Source: Embleya scabrispora DSM 41855
GTDB lineage: Bacteria; Actinomycetota; Actinomycetes; Streptomycetales; Streptomycetaceae
Assembly (NCBI RefSeq): GCF_000372745.1
Contig: NZ_KB889562.1
Coordinates: 325,321 to 389,320, forward strand
Direction of reading: 5' to 3'
Length of the DNA stretch: 64,000 nt
A program made the translations under genes and the position numbers. The first letter of the stretch is position 1, and each line of letters opens with the position of its first letter. Below are positions 53,334 through 62,037 of this stretch, one piece after another. The notes under the pieces are model-generated. The model made no database searches, was not told the DNA's origin, and saw only the letters and a list, made by a program, of their open reading frames with translations.

Positions 53334-54481
53334 TAGGCCGCGAACAGCGGGACCGCGCCGGACGCGTCCAGGACCGCGCACGCGAACGACCGGTCGAAGA
53401 TCACCCGGCGCGGTGGGTTCGGATCCCTTGGCGGGACGCCCTCGCACATGAGGACCGCGGTGACCGAGGCGGCCTCCACGCCCTTTTCGCCGATCCGCAG
53501 CAGCGACTCCTGCACGGCTTGCCCGATCTGCAGCGCCGCATCGCTCATCGCGCCGAACTCCGCGTCGTCGGTCAGCGCGACCCCGAGCCCGAGCCGGGTC
53601 AGATGCGGGGTGACGTCCAGGAACGTGCGCAGTTCGAAGCGCGGTACGTGGAGGATCACGTCCGCGCCCACGAACGCGGTACCGGCCGCGCGCGGCACCC
53701 ACGCGGCGGCGATCGTCGAGGCGGGCGGGGCGCCCTCGGGGCCGAGCGCGAACCGCACCAGCGCACCGTCGTCGCCCGCGCACGGCAGTTCCACCACCGT
53801 GATCTCGCCGTCCGGCCCCGGGATGGTCCACACATCGTGAGCCGGGACGTGCTTGCACATCATCTGCACGGAGTCGACGAACCGGATGTCACTCGCGTCC
53901 CAGGCCCGGTCGGTCGCCTCCGTCGAGGCCGGAACCCCCGGCGGGTCGGGCCGAAACCCCCACCACTCCTGCGTGTCGTCCGGATCGAACTCCACCACCC
54001 ACCGTGCCTTCAGCGCGAGCGCGTTCACCAGCACGAGCGAGTCCTCGGCCCCCACCTTCACCGGCAGGCACTCGATCAGTCCGCCGGTCGCCCGGGCCAC
54101 CCACGCGTCCGGATCGGCCTGCTCGACCGGCTTGCCGAAGCCGACGTCGGGCAGCCCACTCCGATACGCCGCACGCAGTTCGTCCCGGCTCCACACCCCG
54201 GTCGCCACCGCCAGCGCCTGGGTCGCCACCAACTCGCGCGCAACGGCTGTCACCACCGGCCCGGCCTCCGGCCCCGCGACACCGAGCAGCTCGCCGAGCC
54301 GCGCACGGGTCTCCCCCTCGGCACCCGAGGCCACCGCGCCGAGCGCGAGCCACAGGCCGACCGGCGAGAACACCACGTCGCCCCGGGCCGCGACCACCGT
54401 GTCGTCGACCAGTATCGCGTCCAGCCACCGCGCGGCCAGTTCCCGTACCGCGCCCGCGTGTTCGCCCATCGTCGACCCCAC
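53303..54481 (-). CDS. Serpin family protein, copy 1
   Basis: A 392-residue protein. Serpin landmarks are FSPVGLWLALGAVASGAEGETRARLGELLG, LVLVNALALKARWVVEFDPDDT, and the C-terminal FDRSFACAVLDASGAVPLFAAYQATRPE. The reactive-loop hinge reads GVEAASVTA after IGEK, compatible with insertion of a mobile loop. No signal peptide, so it would act in the cytosol. The GTG at 54481 is chosen: it has GAGGGGG upstream and makes the distance to the shared EHAG motif the same as in copy 2. An Asp/Trp-rich insertion (DDTQEWWGFRP) differs from copy 2. Confidence 0.82.
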   Translation of the reverse strand: MGSTMGEHAGAVRELAARWLDAILVDDTVVAARGDVVFSPVGLWLALGAVASGAEGETRARLGELLGVAGPEAGPVVTAVARELVATQALAVATGVWSRDELRAAYRSGLPDVGFGKPVEQADPDAWVARATGGLIECLPVKVGAEDSLVLVNALALKARWVVEFDPDDTQEWWGFRPDPPGVPASTEATDRAWDASDIRFVDSVQMMCKHVPAHDVWTIPGPDGEITVVELPCAGDDGALVRFALGPEGAPPASTIAAAWVPRAAGTAFVGADVILHVPRFELRTFLDVTPHLTRLGLGVALTDDAEFGAMSDAALQIGQAVQESLLRIGEKGVEAASVTAVLMCEGVPPRDPNPPRRVIFDRSFACAVLDASGAVPLFAAYQATRPEHSG

Positions 54482-54582
54482 GTGCCCGCCCCCTCGTCCC
54501 GGTACGCCGCCCGTTCCCGAGCGGCCGTGCCCCGACCGTAGCGCAGCGGTATCACCGTCGAGGCGGTCCATCCGACGAACCG

Positions 54583-55710
54583 TCACAACCCCTGATCGGG
54601 CGCGTCCCGCGGCGCCGTCGCCTGGAAGGCCGCGAACAGCGGTACGTAGCCGGACGCGTCCATCACGACGCACGCGAACGGTCGGTCGAAGGCCACCAAC
54701 CGCCGGGCCGGCTCCGGCTCGTGGCTCATCCAGTCCAGCGTGATCGTGGTCACCGCGGTGGCCTCGACGCCCTCCTCGGCGATCCGCAGCAGCGACTCCT
54801 GGACCACCTGGTCGATGCGCACCGGCTCGTCCGCCATCGCGCCGAAGTCCGCGTCGTCGGTCAACGCGGCCTCCACTCCCAGATCGATCAGGTGCGGCAC
54901 CACATCCAGCCGGGTGCGCAGCTCGAAGCGCGGCAGCCGCACCTCGACGTCCTCGCCCTCGTACGCCTTTCCCGTGTCGCGCGGCGCCCACGCGGCGGTG
55001 ATCACCGACGCCGGCGGCGCATCCTCCGGGCCGAGCGCGAACCGCACCCGCGCGGGCTGCTCCCCCGCGCACACCAACTCGACCACGGTCACCTCGCCGT
55101 CCCGACCGGAGATCGCCCACACGTCCGCGGCCGGCACCTCACGCCGCATCGTCGGCACACGGGTGTGCGTACCGTCCGCAGCGTGGAAGTCGAGGTCGTG
55201 CGTCCTCGCCACGTCGAACTCCTCGCGCCAGCGGGCCCGCAATGCGAGTGCGTTGACCAGGACCACGCGCGTCCACGCGTCGAGTTCGACCGGTATACGC
55301 TCGATCAGCCCGTCGGTGGCCCGCGCGACCCACGCGTCCAACTCGTCCTGTGCCCGCAACGCGCCGAACCCGATGTCCGGCAGCGCCGCGCGAAAACCCT
55401 CGCGCAGCGGCGACACGCTCCACACCCCGGTCGCCACCGCCAGCGCCTCGGTGCCCGCCAGATCGCGCGCGACCGCGCTCACCACCGGCGCCGACTCGGG
55501 CCACGCGAGGCCGACCAGGTCGGCGAGTTCCTCCGCGGTGTCGCCCTCCGCTCCGGTGGCCACCGCCGCGAGCGCGAGCCACAGCCCGGTCGGCGAGCAC
55601 ACCACGTCGCCGCCGGCCGACCGCACCCGGGGGTCGCTCAGCATCGAGTCGAGCCAGCGCGAGGCCAGTTCCCTTACGGTGCCCGCGTGTTCACGCAGAG
55701 CCGGTTCCAT
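54583..55710 (-). CDS. Serpin family protein, copy 2
   Basis: A 375-residue protein paralogous to the downstream gene. Landmarks are CSPTGLWLALAAVATGAEGDTAEELADLVG, VVLVNALALRARWREEFDV and the C-terminal FDRPFACVVMDASGYVPLFAAFQAT. The hinge is EEGVEATAVTT; counting 14 residues from the P15 Gly places Met-Ser at P1-P1', the same pair as in human alpha-1-antitrypsin. It has no signal peptide. ATG at 55710 with AAGGTGA. The two copies lie 101 bases apart on one strand and probably arose by tandem duplication. Confidence 0.82.
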   Translation of the reverse strand: MEPALREHAGTVRELASRWLDSMLSDPRVRSAGGDVVCSPTGLWLALAAVATGAEGDTAEELADLVGLAWPESAPVVSAVARDLAGTEALAVATGVWSVSPLREGFRAALPDIGFGALRAQDELDAWVARATDGLIERIPVELDAWTRVVLVNALALRARWREEFDVARTHDLDFHAADGTHTRVPTMRREVPAADVWAISGRDGEVTVVELVCAGEQPARVRFALGPEDAPPASVITAAWAPRDTGKAYEGEDVEVRLPRFELRTRLDVVPHLIDLGVEAALTDDADFGAMADEPVRIDQVVQESLLRIAEEGVEATAVTTITLDWMSHEPEPARRLVAFDRPFACVVMDASGYVPLFAAFQATAPRDAPDQGL

Positions 55711-55808
55711 CTGATCACCTTCGTCGTCGCCGCGTCGTCGCTGCCCGGAGTTGTTCGGTGTCCCCCGGCCGAGGGGATGTATGCCTCCCGACCGTAGTGT
55801 CGTGTGTC

Positions 55809-56375
55809 ATGAACGACTTCGGCGGGGACGTGGAGCTGCGCAGGCTGATCGATCGTCAGGCCATCCACGACGTCGTCCTTCGGTACTGCCGGGGAATCGA
55901 CCGGATGGACCTCGACGCCGTCCGCGCGTGCTACCACCCCGACGCCACCGACGAGCACGGCGGCTTCATCGGGACGGTGGACGAATACCTCGCGTGGATC
56001 GGACGATTGCTCCCCCGGTACACCTCGACCATGCATCTCATCGGCAACCACCTGGTGGAATTCGGCGACGACACGCCCGATCTCGCCCGTTCGGAGACGT
56101 ACGGAATGGCCTTCCACCGCAGCGCCGATCCGGCCCCGCGCGGCAACCTGATCACCGGCTTCCGCTACATCGACGACTTCACCCGACGCGACGGCGGGTG
56201 GCGGATCGCCCGCCGGGTGGCCACCACCGAGTGGGTCCGGGTCGACGACGCGGCCGGGCAGTGGCCGGTGCCCGAGGGCATGCGCACGGGCCGACGGGAC
56301 CGCACGGACGCGGTGTACGCACCCTTTCCCCTCGCCCCGCCCGGCCCACCCACGCCGCCGGGCACCAGGCCCTGA
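55809..56375 (+). CDS. NTF2-like / SnoaL-type protein
   Basis: A 188-residue protein starting MNDFGGDVELRRLIDRQAIHDVVLRYCRGIDRMDLDAVRACYHPDATDEHG, the classic opening of the SnoaL-like (scytalone dehydratase-type) NTF2 fold, with Tyr, Asp and His in the expected places and a C-terminal TRRDGGWRIARRVATTEWVRV. Enzymatic relatives are dehydratases, isomerases or hydroxylating-dioxygenase small subunits; no substrate can be named. It is divergent from the serpins with a 98-base gap and convergent with the SMC gene. Confidence 0.88.
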   Translation: MNDFGGDVELRRLIDRQAIHDVVLRYCRGIDRMDLDAVRACYHPDATDEHGGFIGTVDEYLAWIGRLLPRYTSTMHLIGNHLVEFGDDTPDLARSETYGMAFHRSADPAPRGNLITGFRYIDDFTRRDGGWRIARRVATTEWVRVDDAAGQWPVPEGMRTGRRDRTDAVYAPFPLAPPGPPTPPGTRP

Positions 56376-56394
56376 GCGTGATCGAAGACACGCC

Positions 56395-59300
56395 CTAGCC
56401 GATCGGCTCCGCCTCGATCCCACTCGGCTTGCGGAACACCCGGGTCGCGTGGATCTCCCCGACGATCTGCGGCGCGTCCGGCTCCTGCGGCACCGGCAGC
56501 CCGGGCCGCAGGTGCTCCTCGACCGAGATGTACTTGAGCCCGGCGCGCAGGTCCGCGTCGTTGCGCAGCCGCACCACCAGCGGGAACTCGGCCAGCGCCG
56601 TGGTGTCGAACAGGCCCGTCGTGTAGACCAGTTGCACCCCGAGCGCGTCCGCGACCGCGCGTTGCAGCTCCAACAGATAGGACGCGTTGGCCCGCCCGAT
56701 CGGGTTGTCCAGGAACAACGTCCCGGCGTGCCGGTGCCGGGCCCGACCACGGTCGTTGCTGCGCAGCGCCGCCATCGTGCAGTACAGCGCGATGGCCGCG
56801 GTGAGCAGCTGGCCGCCGGAGAACACGTCGCCCATTTGTCCCACCGGCACCCGCTCGGCCCGCAGCACCGAGTCCGGCTTGAGGATCTCCACCTGCACCC
56901 CGCGCGGGCGCAGCGCCGCATGCACCCCGCGCAGGAGCAGCGTCATCCCGTCCCGACGCACACCGCCGACCGTGCCGTCCCGGCCACGCTTGATCGTGCG
57001 GGTCGCCTCGTCGACCACCTCGCCCAGCGCCTCCACCAGGGCCGCCGCGTCCGGTTCGTCGAAGCGGATCCGCAGGAACTCCTGGCCGGACCACTCGCCG
57101 AGTTCCTCAGGCAGTCGGGACAACCGCTGCGCCGCGCGCAGCGTGGTCAACGCGGCCTCGACCATGCCGCGCATCCGGTCCACGATGCTGTCCCGGTTGC
57201 GCTCGATCTGGCGCAGTTCGTCGGTGAGCACCCGCAGGCGCGGCGCGAACGCGGCGGACCAGGCGGGCGCGTGCTCGGCCAGCGCGGCCGGCGGCAGTTC
57301 CCGGATCTGCTGCCGGGCGGGCATCCGTACCTGCTCGAACCGGGTCGCGCCCGCATGCCGCACGAGCGTCTCGGTCCGCTCCCGGACCTGCGCCTCGGCG
57401 GCGGACAGGTCGGCCGCGGCGGCGCGCAGCGCGCGCCGGCACGTGGTCGCCGCGTCCCGCGCGTCGGCGATCAGGCCGGCGAACGGCGTGGCGGGCCGCT
57501 GCTCGGGGTCCACCGGGACGGCCGGCAGCGTGTCCGTGAGCGAGGCCGCCACCTCGCCGAAGGCGCCCGCGGCGTGGTCGGCGTCGGTGTGCTCGCGGGC
57601 CAGCCGGCCGTGCGTCTCGCGGGCCGAGGTCAGCGCCTCGGTACAGGCGGCGTGTTCGGCGCCGGCGGCGCGCAGCAGCTCCAGCGCGTGCGCGCCGTCC
57701 CGGGGCCGCCGCTCCTCGGGCAGGTCCAGGTGGTGTTCGCGGCCCTCGGCCGGAGCGTGCCGTTCGACCTCGCCGCGCAGTCGGCCGAGCAGTTCGCTGG
57801 CCGCGTCGGCCCGACCCTCCAGGGTGCGCACGTGGTCCTCGGCGCGGCCGGCCGCGGCCAACCGGGACGGGCCGTCGGAGCCGTCGAATCCGTCCAGGAG
57901 CTCGGCCGCCTGTCGGCGCACCTTCGCGCTGAGCCGGTCCAGCGTGCTCTGCGCGGCGGACTCCTCGCTCTCCGCCCGGGCCTGTTCGGCGCGCAGGTCG
58001 GCGCCCACGCCGACCTTCTCGTACAGTGCGCGGGCCGTGCGATACGCCTCGCGCAGCGCCGGCAACGACGCGCGCGCGGCGGCCTCGTCGGCCGGCGCGT
58101 CGGCGACCTGCTCCTCCAGCGCACCGGTGATCTCGGCCCGCTCCTCGCGCAGCGCACGAGCGGTACGCCGGGCGTCGTCGGCGGAACGCTGCGCCTGCCG
58201 ACGGTCCTCGTCCGCGGTCCGGGCCAGTGTGCGGTCCGCCTCGACGCCCGCCTCGTGTTCGCCGGTCTCCTGTTCCAACTCGCGGATCCGGCGCGCCCAA
58301 CCGGCCCGCTCGCGCAGCCGGAAGGCCAGCCCGGCCAACGCGTCCGCCCGACGGCGCGCGGTCTGCGCGGCGTCCATCCGCCGATCGCGCCGGTCCACGG
58401 CCTGTGCCCGGGCCTGCTCGGCGCTCACCGCGGCGATCTCCGCGGCCTCGCCCGCGGCCTGCGCGGCGGCCAGTTCCTGCCGCGCGTCGGTGACCGCCTC
58501 GAAGAGGGCGTCGAGCCGCCCCGCCGGACACGCGGCCCGCCAGGTCGCCAGCCGCCCGGCCAGCGCCCGGTCGCCCTCCAGGCGCGCGGCCCGCACCCGG
58601 ATCGCCTCCTGCCGCTCGCCCGCCCGGCGGCGCAGCGCGTCCCGCTCGGTGTCGGCGGCGCGTTCGTCGTGCATCGCCGGGTTCGGCGGCACCAAGAACG
58701 TGTCGGAGCGGTCCCGACCGGGTTCGAGCAGCGCCTGCGGGGTGCCCACCGCGACCGCCGAGCGCGGCAGCAGCGCGGCCTCGGCGAGCACGTCCCTGGC
58801 CCGGTCCATCGCGTCGTGCATGGTCACGATCACGCCGTCGACCAGCTCGGGATGGGCCGCGAGCACCGCGAAGTGCCGCTCGGCGGGCACCGACTGGGCC
58901 AGGTAGCGCCAACCCGGCAGCGCCGGAATGCCGTGCTCGCCCAGGAGCTCGACCGCGGCCAGCACATCCGGTCCGGCGGGCAGCAGACCGCCGTCGCCGA
59001 GCGCGCCCAGGATCCGCGAGTCGTCGGCGGCGCCGGTGCGCAGTTGGAACAGCGTGCGCTCGCCGTCGGTGACCGCCTCGGCGAGCAGTTCGCGCAGCAC
59101 GTCGGCGGCCCGGTCGAAGGCCCGCGCGGCCTGCTCGCCGACCGCCTCCTCGGCGTCGGGACCGAGCAGTTCGCGCACCCGCGGATCGGCCGCGAGCGCC
59201 GCCGCGTTCGCGTGCACGGCGGCCAGGTCGGCCTCGGCCACACCCAGTCGGTCCGCCGTCCGGGCCGCGGCCAACTCGGCCCGCCCGCGCGCCGACTCGG

Positions 59301-60945
59301 CCTCGCGCACCCGCGCGGCGAGTTGTTCGGCGCTCGCCCGGGCCTCGGTCCACGCGGCGGAGGCGGCCTTCTCCTCGTCCGAGGCGCGCGCGGCGGATTC
59401 AGCCGGATCACCGTCGTCGTCGATCCAGCCCGCCTGGACCGCCAGGTCGAGTTCGGCGCCCACCTCGGCGAGCCGGCCGCGCAGGTGTGCGGCCTCGCTG
59501 CGGGTGCGCTGCGCCTCGGTCGCCGCGGTGGTGGCGGCCCGTTGGGCCCGCTCGCCGCGTTCCTGGAGCTCGGCGGCCCGGCGTTCCTCGATGTCCGCCC
59601 GGCCCTCGGCCCCGGCGGCGGCCGCGTGCAACGCGCGCACCAGCGCGCCGGCGGCCTCCTGGCGGGCGGCCAGCGCGGGCGCGGCGTCCCGCTCGGCCGC
59701 CCGGATCGCCACGTCCACCCGCTCCGCGCGGTCCACCGCCGCACGGTGGCGCAGCACCGCCTCGGTGGCCAACCAGGCCGAGTGCAGCCCGCGTGCGTCG
59801 CCCAGTTCGCGCTTGAGCCGCGCGGCGTCCTTCTCCGCGGCCATCAGCCGCATCCCGGCATGCCGGTGGGTGATCTCGGCGGTGACCAGCGCGGCGTGCG
59901 CCCCGGCCTGCTCGGCGGCATCCACCGCGGCACTGGATTCGGCCACCCGGCGGGCCAGTTCGGCGGCCCGCTCGCGCTCGCGCTCGGCCCGGGCGCCCAG
60001 TTCGCGGCCCAGACCGCGCGCGGTGTCCTCGGCTCCGCGGTGCGCCGCCCGCACCCTGGTCCGCCGACCGGCCGCCTCGCCCACCGCGTCGAGCAGTTCG
60101 ACCGCGCCCTCGACGAAGTCCCGCTCGGCGGTCAGTTCGGCCCGCTGGGCGAGCTTGACCGCGAAGCCGTCGACCAGGTCGGCCAGCCCGTCGGTGTCGG
60201 CCGGATCGGAGACCGCGCGCAGCAGCAGGTCGACGAAGTCCGCGTCGTTCTTGACCGCGAACAGGCCCGCCGCCTCGCCCTCGTCGGCGTTCATCTCGCG
60301 CTGGTAGCGAAACAGTTCGGGGTCCAGGCCGAGAGCGTTCAGGTGCTCGATCCAGCGGTCGTGGATCTCCTCCCAGACCACGTCCACGTCCGGGTAGACC
60401 TTGTGCAGTTCGGTCATCGCGTCGCGGAAGCCGCGCATGGTCCGCCGCCGGCCGCCGACCCGGACCGGCAGGCCCTCCAGGGTGAGTCCGGGTCCGGGCC
60501 GGAAGGAGTACCAGCTCTCGGCGAACTTGCGCGGGTCGGAGGAGACCTGGCGCCCGCGCCACTCGCTGACCTTGCCGACCACGACCGTCTCGCCGGTGCG
60601 CACGTGTTGCCATTCCAGCGCGACGTGCCCGCAGTCGTCGGCGAGCAGGAACTTGCGCAGCACGCCGGAGCTGGCCCCGCCGAGGGTGTTGCGGTGTCCG
60701 GGCAACATCACCGAGAAGATCAGCTTGAGCAGGACCGACTTGCCGCCGCCGTTCTCCAGGAACAGCACGCCCGCGGGCGCGGGTCGGCGCGGCGGCCCGA
60801 CCGGCTCGCCCTCGAACAGCTGCGCCTGCCTGGGCGCCGGGTCGGGCACGGGCGCACCGACGCCGCGCAGGTCGAGCACGGTGTCGGCGTAACGCGCACC
60901 GGCGGGCCCGATGGAAAACAGGCGGACCCGGGACAGCTCGTACAT
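56395..60945 (-). CDS. SMC/MukB-like coiled-coil ATPase (MksB/JetC-like)
   Basis: A 1516-residue protein with a split ABC ATPase head and ~1000 residues of Ala/Glu/Arg-rich coiled coil. Walker A is LFLENGGGKSVLLKL near residue 65. The signature motif is VFSGGQLLTAAIALY near residue 1376. Walker B is TLFLDNPIGRANASY near residue 1411: the catalytic Glu expected after Asp is Asn. The middle (DVLAAVELLGEHGIPALPGW) may be the hinge. Such SMC-like motors form rings that extrude DNA; Wadjet members restrict plasmids. The ATG at 60945 lacks a good ribosome site and a 240-base gap with palindromes lies upstream, suggesting separate control from the two smaller subunits. Confidence 0.85.
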   Translation of the reverse strand: MYELSRVRLFSIGPAGARYADTVLDLRGVGAPVPDPAPRQAQLFEGEPVGPPRRPAPAGVLFLENGGGKSVLLKLIFSVMLPGHRNTLGGASSGVLRKFLLADDCGHVALEWQHVRTGETVVVGKVSEWRGRQVSSDPRKFAESWYSFRPGPGLTLEGLPVRVGGRRRTMRGFRDAMTELHKVYPDVDVVWEEIHDRWIEHLNALGLDPELFRYQREMNADEGEAAGLFAVKNDADFVDLLLRAVSDPADTDGLADLVDGFAVKLAQRAELTAERDFVEGAVELLDAVGEAAGRRTRVRAAHRGAEDTARGLGRELGARAERERERAAELARRVAESSAAVDAAEQAGAHAALVTAEITHRHAGMRLMAAEKDAARLKRELGDARGLHSAWLATEAVLRHRAAVDRAERVDVAIRAAERDAAPALAARQEAAGALVRALHAAAAGAEGRADIEERRAAELQERGERAQRAATTAATEAQRTRSEAAHLRGRLAEVGAELDLAVQAGWIDDDGDPAESAARASDEEKAASAAWTEARASAEQLAARVREAESARGRAELAAARTADRLGVAEADLAAVHANAAALAADPRVRELLGPDAEEAVGEQAARAFDRAADVLRELLAEAVTDGERTLFQLRTGAADDSRILGALGDGGLLPAGPDVLAAVELLGEHGIPALPGWRYLAQSVPAERHFAVLAAHPELVDGVIVTMHDAMDRARDVLAEAALLPRSAVAVGTPQALLEPGRDRSDTFLVPPNPAMHDERAADTERDALRRRAGERQEAIRVRAARLEGDRALAGRLATWRAACPAGRLDALFEAVTDARQELAAAQAAGEAAEIAAVSAEQARAQAVDRRDRRMDAAQTARRRADALAGLAFRLRERAGWARRIRELEQETGEHEAGVEADRTLARTADEDRRQAQRSADDARRTARALREERAEITGALEEQVADAPADEAAARASLPALREAYRTARALYEKVGVGADLRAEQARAESEESAAQSTLDRLSAKVRRQAAELLDGFDGSDGPSRLAAAGRAEDHVRTLEGRADAASELLGRLRGEVERHAPAEGREHHLDLPEERRPRDGAHALELLRAAGAEHAACTEALTSARETHGRLAREHTDADHAAGAFGEVAASLTDTLPAVPVDPEQRPATPFAGLIADARDAATTCRRALRAAAADLSAAEAQVRERTETLVRHAGATRFEQVRMPARQQIRELPPAALAEHAPAWSAAFAPRLRVLTDELRQIERNRDSIVDRMRGMVEAALTTLRAAQRLSRLPEELGEWSGQEFLRIRFDEPDAAALVEALGEVVDEATRTIKRGRDGTVGGVRRDGMTLLLRGVHAALRPRGVQVEILKPDSVLRAERVPVGQMGDVFSGGQLLTAAIALYCTMAALRSNDRGRARHRHAGTLFLDNPIGRANASYLLELQRAVADALGVQLVYTTGLFDTTALAEFPLVVRLRNDADLRAGLKYISVEEHLRPGLPVPQEPDAPQIVGEIHATRVFRKPSGIEAEPIG

Positions 60946-60994
60946 CGGCGGTCAAATCTCTCTGATCGAAGCACAGGACAAAACCAACACACAA

Positions 60995-61018
60995 CGGACG
61001 ATCGTCCGGCGGACGATC
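60995..61018. promoter_or_regulatory. Triple CGGACGATC half-site cluster upstream of SMC gene
   Basis: CGGACGATCGTCCG (60995-61008) is a perfect 14-bp palindrome; its second half GATCGTCCG also pairs with CGGACGATC at 61010-61018 around a single central base. Thus three 9-base half-sites lie in 24 bases, 50-73 bases upstream of the SMC start. This looks like a cooperative repressor site. AT-richer sequence lies between it and the gene. Confidence 0.5.
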
Positions 61019-61081
61019 TCCCGGCGAAGAAGCACTCGGCGGGTGGAACCCCCGACACCCGGGGCCGCCGGACCCGCGCGA

Positions 61082-61141
61082 GTCGGCCCGGGCAGCGGGT
61101 CGGCCCGGACGCCGGATCGGGTCCGCCGGCGGGTCGGCCCG
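61082..61141. repeat. Three direct repeats of GTCGGCCCG
   Basis: GTCGGCCCG occurs at 61082-61090, 61099-61107 and 61133-61141, the last two extended to GGGTCGGCCCG. They lie in the gap between the JetB-like stop and the operator cluster, in GC-rich sequence that can also fold into hairpins (CCCGACCGGTCGGG near 61160). Role unknown: terminator-like structure or protein-binding repeats. Confidence 0.4.
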
Positions 61142-61185
61142 AACGGGGTCCGACTCCCCGACCGGTCGGGAAGGCCCGAACCGGG

Positions 61186-62037
61186 TCAGACCCCGTGGAA
61201 GGGCAATCCGGCGCCGGGCGCCAACTCGCCGCCGTCGGTCGTGGCGGCCAGCAGACTCGGACTGCCGTCGGTGACCGCCACCACCCCCAGGTCCAGCAGT
61301 TCGGACATGGCCGCCGAACCGGCCGTGTCGCGCACCTGGAGCTGATAGCGGGCGGTGGTGCGGTAGGTGCCGCCCGCGTCGTCGGAAACCCGCTGCAGGA
61401 AGCCCGAGTCGACCAGGAACGCGACCGCCTTGGCCACGATCCCGATGGTGGACGCGGCCAACCTGCGGGCGTCCTTGGTCGCGCCGGTGGCGCTGCGCCG
61501 GGCGTACACCCGCCAGGCCGCCTCCAGGCCGGGTCCGTCCACCTCGGGGTCGCTGATCTCGCCGCGCTGCTCGACGCGCTCCTCCAGACGCAGGCACGCC
61601 TGGCGGACGAAGGCGTCCACGCCGTGCACGCTGAGCCGGCCCACGTAGGCGTCGTCGGCGAGATCCTCGGGACGCGGGAAGGCCATCACGGCGACCGCGA
61701 GGTGGGCCAGGCCGTGCAGGAACCGGTCGGCCGACTCGGTGCCGGCCCGGCGCGCGTAGTCGCCCATCCGGACCGCGAACACCGAGTCCTCGCCGGCGGT
61801 CACCGCCATCCCGGCGCGCGGCGACACCTCCAGGACCACCAGCCCCAGGCCCGCCGCGACGGCCGCGGCCAGCGCGGCGAAGCGCGGGTCCTCGCGGTGT
61901 CTGCGGATCAGGTCGGCGTATTCGGCGTCGCGGGCCGGCAGCAGCTTGGGCTGGAGGCCGAAGGCCACCAGCCGCGCGGCGTCGCCGACGTCGGCCGAGG
62001 TGATCGGCGCGGCTTCGCCGGTCGTGTCGTGGGTCAT
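61186..62037 (-). CDS. MksE/JetB-like subunit of the SMC complex
   Basis: A 283-residue soluble protein: LVAFGLQPKLLPARDAEYADLIRRHREDPRFAALAAAVAAGLGLVVLEV, then ESADRFLHGLAHLAVAVMAFP and several further helices ending with a strand pair (YRTTARYQLQVRDTAGSAAMSELLDLG). This winged-helix-like architecture and its place between kleisin-like and SMC genes match MksE/JetB subunits (DUF4194-type). The assignment is by size, order and fold pattern. ATG overlaps the upstream stop by 4 bases (ATGA). Confidence 0.62.
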   Translation of the reverse strand: MTHDTTGEAAPITSADVGDAARLVAFGLQPKLLPARDAEYADLIRRHREDPRFAALAAAVAAGLGLVVLEVSPRAGMAVTAGEDSVFAVRMGDYARRAGTESADRFLHGLAHLAVAVMAFPRPEDLADDAYVGRLSVHGVDAFVRQACLRLEERVEQRGEISDPEVDGPGLEAAWRVYARRSATGATKDARRLAASTIGIVAKAVAFLVDSGFLQRVSDDAGGTYRTTARYQLQVRDTAGSAAMSELLDLGVVAVTDGSPSLLAATTDGGELAPGAGLPFHGV

